Source: Rubrivivax sp. (lineage in GTDB: Bacteria; Pseudomonadota; Gammaproteobacteria; Burkholderiales; Burkholderiaceae_C). Taken from it: a stretch of 64,000 bases of DNA. The translations under genes and the position numbers were made by a program. How positions within the stretch are numbered: the stretch's first letter is position 1; each line of letters starts with the position of its first letter. Shown here one piece after another: positions 34,524 through 44,150 of the stretch. The stretch spans positions 34,725 to 98,724 of the forward strand of contig JAIXRN010000097.1 of the NCBI GenBank assembly GCA_027485165.1. The letters run 5' to 3'. The notes below the pieces were generated by a model. The model worked only from the letters and a program-made list of their open reading frames with translations. It made no database searches and was not told where the DNA came from.

Positions 34524-34604
34524 GGCCCGTGATGGCGGGCTGTGGTCAGTCGGTCCGCTATCGCGGACGGGCTTCCCACAGTCTGCGATCGCGGGCCTTT
34601 TTTT
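34524..34604 (+). terminator. Composite Rho-independent terminator (hairpin within hairpin)
   Basis: An outer stem of 22 positions with 18 pairs (GGCCCG...CTGTGG at 34524-34545 with CCACAG...CGGGCC at 34576-34597) encloses a second perfect hairpin GTCCGC-TATC-GCGGAC, and seven T residues follow directly at 34598-34604. It lies 35 bases after the OmpA-family stop and before the convergent ndvB stop. The size is unusual for a simple terminator. Confidence 0.85.
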
Positions 34605-34610
34605 CGCGTG

Positions 34611-34650
34611 GCGCCAGCGCGCTTCAGCGCGTCGCGCCAGCGCGCTTCAG
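34611..34650. repeat. 17-base direct repeat at the 3' end of ndvB
   Basis: The same 17 bases, GCGCCAGCGCGCTTCAG, occur at 34611-34627 and 34634-34650, separated by six bases. The second copy includes the ndvB stop codon (TCA on this strand at 34647-34649). It may be a small duplication at the end of the gene. Confidence 0.7.
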
Positions 34651-37600
34651 ATCACGCCGCCCGCCCCTTCCAATGGCACCACCACGCGCGCGCGGTCGGC
34701 CAGGCCAGCCCAGGCCAGGTGCTGGCCAGGCAGCAACAGGGTGGGCAGGTCGGGCCAAGCGGACGTAGAGACATGGCCTGGGCCGCCCCCTGGCGCCGGG
34801 CCACCCACAGCCGCCCACGCGTCCTGTGCGCCTGCCGCTGCCAGCGCATCGCCCGGAGAGGCGCGCAGCAGCAGCACATGCAGGCTGCGGCCGTCGCGGC
34901 GCAACGTGATGGCGGCATGCCTCCAGTGCGGCGGCAGGGCTGGCGTGAAGCACAGCCCGCTGGCCTGCAGCTGCAGCCCGAAGAAGGATTCCAGCGCGGC
35001 GCGGTGCATCCAGCCGGCCGCGCCGGTGTACCAGCTCCAGCCGCCGCGCCCCACCCAGGGTGCCGCGGTGTAGACGTCGCCCGCCATCACGTAAGGCTCG
35101 GCGCGGTAGACGGCAGCCTGATTGGGCTGCTGCGCCCGGTGGGCCGGGCTCAGGTGCAGCCAGTACTGCCAGGCCCGCGCGGCAGCGGCACGCGACTCCA
35201 CCGGGTCGCTGGCGGCCAGGTTCTGGGCCCGGCGCGCCTGCGCCATCAGCGCCCACACACCGGCATGCGAATACTGGCCGCCGTTTTCGCGCACCCCGGG
35301 CGGGTAGGCCTGGATGTAGCCGGCACTGGGCTGCTCGGTCGCCAGCGGCGGGTGCAGCAGGCGGACGAGGCCTGCCACCGGGTCCACCAGCAGCGCATCG
35401 GCCGCAGCCAGGGCCTGGGCCTGGCGTTCGGGCGGGGCTTCGCCGCTCAGCACGGCCCAGGCCTGGGCGACCAGGTCGATGCGCGCTTCGCTGCGCGTGG
35501 CCGCGCCCAGCGGCTGGCCGTCGTCGAAGAAGGCACGGGTGTACCACTGCCCGTCCCAGGCCGGCCCGGCCAGCGCGGTGCGCCAGCCCGCCAGCGCCTG
35601 CTGCCAGCGCTGCACGCGCGCGCTGTCGCCGCGGGCGCTGGCCAGCGGCAGGCAGTCCACCACAACCTGGCACAGGAACCAGGCCAGCCAGACCGATTCG
35701 CCTCGGCCTTCGTGGCCCACTCGGTTCATGCCGTCGTTCCAGTCGCCACTGCCCATCAGCGGCAGGCCGTGCACGCCTACGCGCAGGCTGCGGTCGATGG
35801 CGCGCGCGGCGTGTTCCCAGATGCTGGCCTGCTGGGCGCTGACTGCCGGTGTGCCGTAGGCATCTTCGGCGCCCGGGGCGATGGTCTGGCCTTCGATGAA
35901 GGGCGCGGCGGCGTCCAGCAGCGCGGTGTCGCCGCTGCGCCGCAGGTACAGCGCCAGCGCCCAGGGCAGCCACAGCAGGTCGTCGCTGAAATGGGTGCGC
36001 ACGCCAGCCCCGCCCGGCGCGTGCCACCAGTGCTGCACGTCGCCTTCGGCGAACTGGCGCGCAGCGCAGCGCAGGATCTGCGTGCGCAGCAGGCCGGGCT
36101 CGGCCCAGGCCAGGGCGGCGGCGTCCTGCAGCTGGTCGCGGAAGCCCGTGGCACCACCGGCCTGGTAGTAACCGGCCTTGGCCCACAGCCGGCAGGCCAC
36201 GGTCTGGTACAGCAGCCAGCGGTTGACCTGGGCGTCGAACAGCGGGTCGGGCGTGTGCACTTGTGTGGCGCCCAGCAGGGCGTCCCAGGCCGCATGGCTG
36301 GCCTGCAGGCGCGCGCCCGCGGGCTGCGCCGTGGCGCTGCGTGCCAGGGCCAGCGCTGCGGCGGGCTGGGGGGCCCAGCCCAGCAGCAGGGTGCGTTCGA
36401 CGGTCTCGCCGGGCTCGACATTGAAGCGGCTACCCAGCGCCGCGCAGGGGTCCAGGCCTGCACCCTGCTGCTGGCCGAACAGGTCGGGCAGCACGGGCTG
36501 GCCGCGCGCGTCCAGGCATTCGCCGCGGCTGCAGGTCCAGTCGCTGGCGTCGACCCGGCTGCGCGTGCCCGCCACGGCCCAGCACAGGAAGGCCGTGCCC
36601 TGGCCGACGCCGCCGCTGGCGTCCTGCTGGGTGGCCAGCAGCACGGGGCCGGCGCTGGCCGCGGGGTAGGCCTGCGCGGGCGCGACGGCGCCAGTGGCGG
36701 CTTCAGCCACCACCCTTTGCGTGTTGATGCTCGCGCGGTCGCTGCGCTGGGCACCCAGCTGCCATTCGCACACCGCGGCCAGGCGCAGGCTACGCCGGTG
36801 CGGGCCGGCGTTGTGCACCTGCACCTGCAGCTGCCGCACGGCGGTATGCACGTCCACGCACCAGCACAGGCTGACGACCAGGCTGCCGCGGCGGTGCTGC
36901 ATGCGGGTGCTGCCCTGGCCATGCTCGACGCTGTGGGTGGCGCCGGGCTCGGCCCAGGCCGAAGGCGTGGCGCTGAAGACGGCGCGCGTGGCCAGGTCCT
37001 GCAGCAGCAGCCATTCGCCCGGCGGGTCGGCTACCGGGTCGTTGGACCAGGGCGTGATTTGGTTCATGCGGCTGTTCACGGCCCAGCTGTTGCCGCCGCC
37101 CGCTTCCGTCACCAGGCTGCCGAAGTCTTCATTGGCCAACACGTTGGCCCAGGGCCGCGCCGGGCGCTGTGTGGGGCCGACGCTGAACTGGAAAGCCGCC
37201 CGCGCGTCGGCCGCAAAGCGGCCCACCGGCGGCGTGGGCTCGTCGGCCTGGTGGGGGGCAGCGCGCAGCGGCTGGGCCGGCCCGGGCACTTCGCCGGGCC
37301 GCAAGCGGCCTTCGCCGCGGGCGATGGCGGGTGATGGGGCAGCCCGGGTTGCGCTGGCCTGCGGATCGGGTGCGCTGGCGGCGTTGGCCGAAACAGCTGG
37401 GGCGGGTGAATCGGGTGAGCCAGGTGAGCCAGGTGGAGCGACAGGAAGCGACACCAGCACCGAGTGGGGCCGAGCCGGCAGCAGCGGCGGGCCCAGCGCC
37501 CATTCCTGCAGATGGAAGGCCAGCGACCGGCCATCGGCCAGCAGCCGCACCCGGGCCAGGGTCTGCAGGGTCTGCAGTTCTTCGGCCGACACGTCGTCGG

Positions 37601-40600
37601 CGCGCAGCAGGTGCCAGCCGCAGCGCGCCTGCCGGCTGCGGCCAGCGGCGCCAGCATCAAAGCGGTCGCGCAGGCCCAGCAGTTCGTGCTGCAACGGCAT
37701 CAGGTAGGAAGCCGCTTCGGCGTTCACCACCACCAGGTCGCAAGCCACGCCGCCCCAAGACCAGTACAGCAGCGCCTGCGACAGCGCCCGCACCATGCCC
37801 AGGCCCGGCAGCGCCGACACCGACACCAGCAGCAGCGCCCGGTCGCCTGAAATGCCGAAGCGCCACAGCAGCCGCCGGTCGCAGACGCGGGGCGCGTCGT
37901 CGCGCGCCTGCGGGCGTGGCAGGGTCAGCAGCAGCGCAGTGCTCAGCGCCTGCAGCGCGATGCTGGTTTCCGGGCCCAGGCGCAGGTCGCGCAGGCGCAC
38001 GCTGGCCAGGGTGGCCGACATCAACGCCGCGCGGTCGATGTGGCTGGGCTGCAGGTGCTTGTCGACCACCGCCTGCAGCGTGGCGCCGTCGCCGGCCACG
38101 GCCGTGGCAAAGCACAGGCTGACGCGCCGGCCGGGCTGCAGCAGCAGGCGCATGCCCAGCGCGCAGACCGGGTCCAGGCCACTGTCCAGCGGGGTGCAGG
38201 AAAGAGCCGCAGCGCCATCGCTGTGGCCATCGCCCGCGTCCGCGCCTGCGCCAGCGGCAGTGCCGTCCGCAGGCCAGGGCTGCAAGGCCCCGCGCGGCTG
38301 CCCCGGCGCGCGGTTGCGGCCGGTCCAGGCGGCGCGGTCGGCCTGCAGCAGAAGGCCTTGAACTTCAGGTGCCGACTGCGCCAGGAAGTGCGCGCCACAG
38401 GCGCCGGGCTCGCCGGCCAGGCGCGGCCGGCGGTCGAACAGCAAGGCGCGTTGCGCGGCGCAGGCGCGCAGGCCGATGAACATCTGGCTGAAGGCCGGGT
38501 GGGCTTCATCGGCGCGCGCCGGGGCCAACGTGGGTTCGAACACCGACGCCAGTTCCAGCGCCAGCGGCTGCGGGCCGTCGTACTGCAGTTCGACGCGACG
38601 GAATTCGATGTCGTCTTCCGGGCTCACCCAGACCGTGATGCGCGCGTGCAGCCCGGCGAACGGGCCCGTGGCCGGCCAGCGCGCTTCCAGCACCACGCGG
38701 TCGGCGTGGAAGACGGCGTGGTGGTCCACGCCCGCCTCCATGCCTGCCTCCAGGCCCGCCTCCACGCCCGGCGCCGGGTGTGCGCTCAGCGGCAGCCAGG
38801 CGGCAGCGGCCTGTTCGCGCACGAAGAAGAAATGGCCGCAGGCGTCGCGCAGGGCGTCGTCGCGCCAGCGCGTCACGTCGATGTCGCCCCAGCGGCTGTG
38901 GCCAGCGCCGTTGGCGCGCAGGGCCACGCTGTAGCGGCCGTTGGACATCAGCTGAGTGGGCTCCACGCGGTTCTGGCCCGGCAACACGGTGCGCAGCGGG
39001 CTGGGCGCCGCCCGCCGCCGGGCCTGGGGCTGCGGGCCGGGCAGCGGTGCGCGCAGCGCCGATATCTCGCGCGGCGCGCGTTCGTGCAGCAGCGAAGCCA
39101 CGGCCTCGATGTGAGGGTCGGCACCGCCCCAGCGCTGTGGCGCCCCGGCCAGCAGCAGCTGCGCCAGCGCGACGATGCTCATGCCCTGGTGGTGGGCCAT
39201 GAAGGTGCTGACGGGCGTGACCGTACCGCCCGCCGTCTGGCGCGCGGGGCTGAAGTCCAGCGCCTCGATGTAGCCGTATTCACCCCGCGCACCCAGCCGC
39301 TGCAGCCAGCCGAAATTCGCCAGCGCGGCCTGCGGCGCCAGCATCGCCGCCAGCGCAGTGGCGTAAGGCGCCACCACCAGCTCGTCCAGCGGCGTGCGCC
39401 GCAGCGCCAGGCGCGGCACGCCCTGCGGCGCGTACTGGTAGGCCAGGGTGTAGTCGCAGCCGGCATAGGCCGATTCAGAAATGCCCCAGGGCACGCCCTG
39501 CCCGGCCGCAAAGGCCTGCTGCGCCAGCACGGCCGCGCAGCCGGCCTGGCGCAGCACACTGCCATGCGGTTCGGCCAGCACCAGGCTGGGCATCAGGTAT
39601 TCGAACATCGACCCGGACCAGGACCACAGCCCCGCCGTCACCCCCACGGCCTGGAACGGCCGGCCCAGCGCCGCCCAGTGCCGCACCGGCACGTCGCCCT
39701 TGGCGATGGCCAGCAGGCTGGTCAGGCGCGATTCGGAAGCCAGCAGGTCGTAGAAGCTGGTGTCCAGCTGGTCTTCTGCAGCGCGCCAGCCGATGTGCAG
39801 CAGGTGCCGCCGCGGGTGGTACAGGAAGCCGTATTCCGGTGCCCAGGCCAGGCGCTGGCAGCGCGCGGCCACCTGCTGCAGGCGCTGGCGCAGCGGCGCA
39901 TCCGGCGTGTCAGGGGCCGGGGCCTGCGCCAGTTCCAGGCAGGCCTGGGCCACGGCCAGCAGGTGGCCGCTGCAGTTGCCGCTGTCGACCGTGGACACAT
40001 ACAGCGGCAGCAGCGGCTGGGCGCTGGCGGTGTCGTACCAGTTGTAGAAGTGCCCGCGGTGGCGCGCCAGGCTGTCCAGCGTCTGCAGCGTGGCTTCCAG
40101 GCGCTGCAGCATCGCCGCCGTGTCGATCCAGCCGAATTCGCGCGCGCAGGCCGTGGCCAGCAGGTACAGGCCGATGTTGGTGGGCGAAGTGCGGCGCGCC
40201 AGCATCTCGCGCGGCCAGGTCTGCAGGTTGTCCGGCGGCAGGTGGTGGTCGGCCGCCGTCACGGTGCGTTCGAAATAGCGCCAGGTGTCACGGGCCAGCG
40301 TGTGCAGCAGGGCCTGGTCGGCCGCCGTGGTGGCGCCCCGGCGTGGCGCGCTGGCCGGGCGGCTGGCCAGCCAGGTCCACAGCGGGGCCAGGCCCCACAG
40401 CGCACACAGGGCCAGGCCCGCCAGCAGGTGCTGCGCCGGCCACCACCACAGCGCCGCGGCCAGCACGGCCGCCACCAGCGGCACCGAAGCGTTGTGGCGC
40501 CAGCTGGCGGCCCAGCCGGCCTGCATGGCGGCCTGCGCGGCGGCGGCGGTCGTCCACTGCAGCAGCCAGCGCTGGCTGAAGACGGCGCGCCACAGGGCCC

Positions 40601-43538
40601 GCACGATCGCGTCCACCGCCAGCAGGCTGTGCTGCAGCAGCATGGCCAGGTGCCAGGCGGCGATGCCCGCGGCGCGCGCCAGGTCGCCCGCTACGCCATG
40701 CAGGAAGTGCCGCCAGGCCACGCCGCGCCGGCTGGGCATCGCCCCGGCCAGCGCCCCCAGCCAGGGCCCGGCGCTGAAAGCTGCGGCCACCACCAGCACC
40801 GCCACGGTGGGCGACAGCGCGGTGCCCAGCACCGCCAGCAGCAGCAACAGCAACGACATCGGCGCCACCAGCGAACGGCGCAGGTTGTCGGCCAGCTTCC
40901 AGCGGTTCAGCGCGCCCAGCGGCAGGGCCGCAGCGTGCAGCCGGCGCGGCAGCAGCGAAGCCAGCAGCAGCGGCAGCAGCTGCCAGTCGCCACGCGTCCA
41001 GCGGTGCACGCGCGCGGCGGCCACGTCGGCATGGAAGGGGGCGTCTTCGATCAGGGTGATGTCGGTGACGGCGGCGCAGCGCGCCAGCGCGCCTTCCAGC
41101 AGGTCGTGGCTGAGCACGCGGCCCTCAGGCAGCCGCCCGGCCAGCACGGCGTGCAGGGCCTGCACGTCCAGCAGGCCCTTGCCGCTGAAGCTGCCTTCGT
41201 CGAACAGGTCCTGGTAGACCTCGGAACTGGCGGCGCTGTAGGGGTCGATGCCGCTCTGGCCGGCAAACAGCCGGTGGTAGACGGTGTCTTCTTCCGGCTG
41301 CGGCAAGGGCGTCACCAGCCGTGGCTGCAGGATGCCGTAGCCCGCCACCACGCGTTCGCCGCCGGCTGCCAGCACCGGCCGATTGGCCGGGTGCGCGGCC
41401 ACGCCCACCAGGTCGCGCAGGCGGCCCGGGGGCAGCTGGGTGTCGCTGTCCAGCGTGACCAGGTAGCGCACGCCCGGGGCCGGGCACGACAGCGGCCCCA
41501 GTCCGACAAAGGCCGAGGCTTCGGCCTGCCCCACCAGGCCCGGGGTGGCCAGTTCGGCCACCAGCTGTTCCAGCTTGCCGCGCTTGCGTTCCCAGCCGAT
41601 CCAGCGCCTTTCGCTGGCGCTGTACTGGCGGCGCCGGTGCAGCAGCACGAAGCGCAGGCTGCCGTCGGGCAGCGGCTGCGACTGGCCGGGCGCGTTCAGT
41701 GCCGCCACGCAGGCCTGGGCCTGGGCCAGCAGGGCGGCGTCGGTGTCGGCGCGTGCGGTGTCGGCGTCGGCCCAGTCTGTCAACAGGGCGAACTGCGCCT
41801 GCGGTTCGGGGTTGGCCAGCTGGTGCAGGCGCAGCCGGTGCGCCAGCGCGTCGATGGCCGCCGGGGTGTTCAGCAAGGCGGGCACCACCACCAGCACGCG
41901 GTGGCCTGGCGGCACGCCCGCAGCCAGGGCCAGGCGCGGCAGGTGCTGCGGGCGTGCCGATTCACTCACCAGCCGGTGCAGCACCGCCACCACCAGTTCA
42001 CTGGCCGGGGCCAGCAGCAATAGCAGCAGCAGGGCGCCTTGCGCACCGGCCAGCCCCGCGCTGGGCAGCAGGCCCAGCGCCAGGCCCAGGCTGGCCAGCA
42101 GCAAAGTGGCCAGGTAGGCCGGCAGCAGGGCATGGCGGCGCAGGCGCTGCGACCACAGCGCCCACACGGGCCGCCAGCCGTGCAGGCCCAGCGCCCGCAT
42201 CAGCGCGGGCCGGCCAGCAGCCTGCAGCCAGTAGCCCGCGGTCTGCGCCGCGCCCTGGCCGCTGCCGGCCCAGGCGTCGGCGGCGGGGTCAGCGGCTTCG
42301 GCGGCTTCAGCAGCTTCAGCGCTGCCCGCGGCCGGGCCAGCAGCCGGGGCCTCGGCGCGCGCATCGACAGAACGCGGCACGCCAGCACCGGCCATCAAGC
42401 CCAGCAGCACCTGCGCCACCTGCCGTTCGCTGCGTTGGCTGCTGCGCGCCAGCGCCTCGATGCCGTGCAGGGTGACGTCGCGCGTGGCCGGGTGCTCGGC
42501 GGCAAACAGGGCCTGGCCCAGCATCAGGCCCATGACGGGGCTGCTGCGGGCCACGATGTCGGGCCAGTCGGCGTCGTTCAGGGCGCGCAGGGCGTTGACA
42601 GCGTTGCTGACGCTCAGGTTGTCGGCGGCCTGGCCCGCCGCAAGCGTGGCCAAGGCCTGGTCGCGCCGGGCCAGGCCCTGCTGCAGCCACAGACCGATCT
42701 CGACCGGCATGCGCGCCGCTGGCCCGCTGGCGCGGTCTTGCAGACGCTGCCCCAGCTGGGCCATGAAGACCGGGGCCGCGCCGCGCAGGGCCAGCTGTGC
42801 GGCCAGGCCCTGCAGCTGCACCAGGCTGCAGCGGTCGATGCGGTCGCAGCAGCGGTTGGCCAGGTCGCGCACGGCCTGTTCCGTGGCCAGGCGTTCGGCC
42901 AGGCGGCGCAGGTTTTCCACCAGCACCACCCGCAGCGTGGTGGGCAGGGCCCAGAGCTCGGCCAGGCCGAGTTCGCGCGTTTCCTGGTAGGCGCACAGGT
43001 AGTGCACCAGCAGGTCGTCGTCGAAGGCGCTGTCGGTGTGCGCCACGAAGGCCCAGGCCAGGCCATACACCCGCGGCAGGCCGGCCAGCGGCGGGGCCAC
43101 CAGCACCGGCAGGCGGTTGAAGTAACTGCGCGGCAGGCCTTCGTGGATGGCTGGGAGCTGCGCTTCGATGAGGTGGAAGTTGTCCAGCAGCCACAGCCCG
43201 GCCGGGCCGGGTTCGTCGCCCGCGGCGGTCTGTGCGGCCAGCGCCGCGTAGGCCGCACGCAGCACCCGCACGTTGCTGCGCAGGCGCGGAAAGAAGCTGG
43301 CACCGGCCCAGGCCGGGCGGCGCGCGGCATGCGTCAGCCCCAGGCTGCGGCCATGTTTGGCGAAGCGTTGCGGGCCGAAGATCTCGGACCGGATGGGCGG
43401 CAGCAGCGGCCCCAGCGCCGCCGCCAGCCAGGGGCCTTCGGCCAGCAGGTCGGCAGCGCCCAGGCCGGGCCGGCCGGCATTCGAAGCCCCCGGCGCAGCG
43501 CCCGCACGGGCCAGCAGCTTGCCGAGGGCTAGCGCCAC
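34647..43538 (-). CDS. ndvB: Cyclic beta-1,2-glucan synthase (NdvB/ChvB type, GT84-GH94)
   Basis: 2963 residues if GTG 43538 is the start, close to the roughly 2850 usual for NdvB. Order: N-terminal family start (LPPIRSEIFGPQRFAKHG), a glucan-processing N-terminal region, membrane segments around AYLATLLLASLGLALGLL and the second group near LLLLLLAVLGTAL, a GT84 glycosyltransferase block with acidic motif TLDSDTQLPPG, a glucoamylase-like region, and a C-terminal GH94 phosphorylase domain with catalytic Asp in GDWNDGMNRVG. The enzyme makes periplasmic cyclic glucans for osmotic adaptation and host interaction. A low-complexity Ala/Pro insert (PAVSANAASAPDPQASATRA) lies in the GH94 half. An apparent in-frame extension to about 44036 is Pro/Gly/Arg-rich and rejected. 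Confidence 0.93.
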   Translation of the reverse strand: MALALGKLLARAGAAPGASNAGRPGLGAADLLAEGPWLAAALGPLLPPIRSEIFGPQRFAKHGRSLGLTHAARRPAWAGASFFPRLRSNVRVLRAAYAALAAQTAAGDEPGPAGLWLLDNFHLIEAQLPAIHEGLPRSYFNRLPVLVAPPLAGLPRVYGLAWAFVAHTDSAFDDDLLVHYLCAYQETRELGLAELWALPTTLRVVLVENLRRLAERLATEQAVRDLANRCCDRIDRCSLVQLQGLAAQLALRGAAPVFMAQLGQRLQDRASGPAARMPVEIGLWLQQGLARRDQALATLAAGQAADNLSVSNAVNALRALNDADWPDIVARSSPVMGLMLGQALFAAEHPATRDVTLHGIEALARSSQRSERQVAQVLLGLMAGAGVPRSVDARAEAPAAGPAAGSAEAAEAAEAADPAADAWAGSGQGAAQTAGYWLQAAGRPALMRALGLHGWRPVWALWSQRLRRHALLPAYLATLLLASLGLALGLLPSAGLAGAQGALLLLLLLAPASELVVAVLHRLVSESARPQHLPRLALAAGVPPGHRVLVVVPALLNTPAAIDALAHRLRLHQLANPEPQAQFALLTDWADADTARADTDAALLAQAQACVAALNAPGQSQPLPDGSLRFVLLHRRRQYSASERRWIGWERKRGKLEQLVAELATPGLVGQAEASAFVGLGPLSCPAPGVRYLVTLDSDTQLPPGRLRDLVGVAAHPANRPVLAAGGERVVAGYGILQPRLVTPLPQPEEDTVYHRLFAGQSGIDPYSAASSEVYQDLFDEGSFSGKGLLDVQALHAVLAGRLPEGRVLSHDLLEGALARCAAVTDITLIEDAPFHADVAAARVHRWTRGDWQLLPLLLASLLPRRLHAAALPLGALNRWKLADNLRRSLVAPMSLLLLLLAVLGTALSPTVAVLVVAAAFSAGPWLGALAGAMPSRRGVAWRHFLHGVAGDLARAAGIAAWHLAMLLQHSLLAVDAIVRALWRAVFSQRWLLQWTTAAAAQAAMQAGWAASWRHNASVPLVAAVLAAALWWWPAQHLLAGLALCALWGLAPLWTWLASRPASAPRRGATTAADQALLHTLARDTWRYFERTVTAADHHLPPDNLQTWPREMLARRTSPTNIGLYLLATACAREFGWIDTAAMLQRLEATLQTLDSLARHRGHFYNWYDTASAQPLLPLYVSTVDSGNCSGHLLAVAQACLELAQAPAPDTPDAPLRQRLQQVAARCQRLAWAPEYGFLYHPRRHLLHIGWRAAEDQLDTSFYDLLASESRLTSLLAIAKGDVPVRHWAALGRPFQAVGVTAGLWSWSGSMFEYLMPSLVLAEPHGSVLRQAGCAAVLAQQAFAAGQGVPWGISESAYAGCDYTLAYQYAPQGVPRLALRRTPLDELVVAPYATALAAMLAPQAALANFGWLQRLGARGEYGYIEALDFSPARQTAGGTVTPVSTFMAHHQGMSIVALAQLLLAGAPQRWGGADPHIEAVASLLHERAPREISALRAPLPGPQPQARRRAAPSPLRTVLPGQNRVEPTQLMSNGRYSVALRANGAGHSRWGDIDVTRWRDDALRDACGHFFFVREQAAAAWLPLSAHPAPGVEAGLEAGMEAGVDHHAVFHADRVVLEARWPATGPFAGLHARITVWVSPEDDIEFRRVELQYDGPQPLALELASVFEPTLAPARADEAHPAFSQMFIGLRACAAQRALLFDRRPRLAGEPGACGAHFLAQSAPEVQGLLLQADRAAWTGRNRAPGQPRGALQPWPADGTAAGAGADAGDGHSDGAAALSCTPLDSGLDPVCALGMRLLLQPGRRVSLCFATAVAGDGATLQAVVDKHLQPSHIDRAALMSATLASVRLRDLRLGPETSIALQALSTALLLTLPRPQARDDAPRVCDRRLLWRFGISGDRALLLVSVSALPGLGMVRALSQALLYWSWGGVACDLVVVNAEAASYLMPLQHELLGLRDRFDAGAAGRSRQARCGWHLLRADDVSAEELQTLQTLARVRLLADGRSLAFHLQEWALGPPLLPARPHSVLVSLPVAPPGSPGSPDSPAPAVSANAASAPDPQASATRAAPSPAIARGEGRLRPGEVPGPAQPLRAAPHQADEPTPPVGRFAADARAAFQFSVGPTQRPARPWANVLANEDFGSLVTEAGGGNSWAVNSRMNQITPWSNDPVADPPGEWLLLQDLATRAVFSATPSAWAEPGATHSVEHGQGSTRMQHRRGSLVVSLCWCVDVHTAVRQLQVQVHNAGPHRRSLRLAAVCEWQLGAQRSDRASINTQRVVAEAATGAVAPAQAYPAASAGPVLLATQQDASGGVGQGTAFLCWAVAGTRSRVDASDWTCSRGECLDARGQPVLPDLFGQQQGAGLDPCAALGSRFNVEPGETVERTLLLGWAPQPAAALALARSATAQPAGARLQASHAAWDALLGATQVHTPDPLFDAQVNRWLLYQTVACRLWAKAGYYQAGGATGFRDQLQDAAALAWAEPGLLRTQILRCAARQFAEGDVQHWWHAPGGAGVRTHFSDDLLWLPWALALYLRRSGDTALLDAAAPFIEGQTIAPGAEDAYGTPAVSAQQASIWEHAARAIDRSLRVGVHGLPLMGSGDWNDGMNRVGHEGRGESVWLAWFLCQVVVDCLPLASARGDSARVQRWQQALAGWRTALAGPAWDGQWYTRAFFDDGQPLGAATRSEARIDLVAQAWAVLSGEAPPERQAQALAAADALLVDPVAGLVRLLHPPLATEQPSAGYIQAYPPGVRENGGQYSHAGVWALMAQARRAQNLAASDPVESRAAAARAWQYWLHLSPAHRAQQPNQAAVYRAEPYVMAGDVYTAAPWVGRGGWSWYTGAAGWMHRAALESFFGLQLQASGLCFTPALPPHWRHAAITLRRDGRSLHVLLLRASPGDALAAAGAQDAWAAVGGPAPGGGPGHVSTSAWPDLPTLLLPGQHLAWAGLADRARVVVPLEGAGGVI

Positions 43539-43867
43539 ATGGCCACGCTCAGCACCAAGGCCAGCACCAGGGCCAGGCTGGTGACGCGCCGCGTCAGCAC
43601 GAAGCCGCGCAGGTGCAGGGCCCCGCACTGCAGCCGGGCCCAGCGCCGGTGCGCCGGCGTGCAGTGGCTGTGGTGGCGGCCCAGGTCGGCACTGTCGGCC
43701 AGCGCCACCAGGTGCATCGGGGCCGTGCTGGCGCTGCCGCTGCCGGCAGCGCAGGCGTGGTCTTCTTGCGTGAACAGGGCACCCCGGTGGCCGGGTGGGG
43801 CAGGACCGGGCGCCCAAGCAGCCTGCGGCGGGGACGCCAAAGCAGCAGCCGGCAAATTCTTGAACAT
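43529..43867 (-). CDS. Small protein upstream of and overlapping ndvB
   Basis: 112 residues from ATG 43867 with GGAG seven bases upstream. The last 10 bases overlap the ndvB GTG start (ATGTGGCGCTAG holds the end of this gene and the start of ndvB), suggesting translational coupling. The middle is His/Cys-rich (HHSHCTPAHRRWARLQCGALHLRGFVLTRRV) and faintly like a BON fold; the C-terminus is a single hydrophobic helix (SLALVLALVLSVAMW) that could anchor it in the membrane. I do not recognise the family. By position it may assist glucan synthesis or export. Confidence 0.55.
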   Translation of the reverse strand: MFKNLPAAALASPPQAAWAPGPAPPGHRGALFTQEDHACAAGSGSASTAPMHLVALADSADLGRHHSHCTPAHRRWARLQCGALHLRGFVLTRRVTSLALVLALVLSVAMWR

Positions 43868-44150
43868 GGCGGGCTCCGGTTGAAAAGACAGGTGAAGGGG
43901 ACCAGCGGGAGCCGCTGTCACCCACCACGGGGCCCATGGCCGCACCCCCAAGCTTGCAGCCAAGGCGGGCGTTTCTTCCGTGCGCTGGCGCACATACTGC
44001 GCCGCAGGTCCGGCGTAGATTCCGAGACAGGCGCATTCAGGCGAAGTTGCCGGGCTGGCCGGGCCACACCCAGCCACCGCGGGTGCCGTCCCCCAAGCCA
44101 TCCACCCACTCCCATCACTCCACCCTGGCCATCCCTTGGCCCTGCCGGCC

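Noticed and set aside
34489..34650. CRISPR-like direct repeat at the ndvB end.
   Set aside because: Only two copies with a six-base spacer, no cas genes; listed as a simple direct repeat.
38040..42023. Long plus-strand open frame (about 1330 codons) opposite ndvB.
   Set aside because: His/Gln/Arg/Gly-rich composition, no motif, exactly antisense to a clear gene.
43539..44036. Upstream extension of ndvB in the same frame.
   Set aside because: The added residues are Arg/Pro/Gly-rich shadow of the small upstream ORF; the NdvB family start fits GTG 43538.
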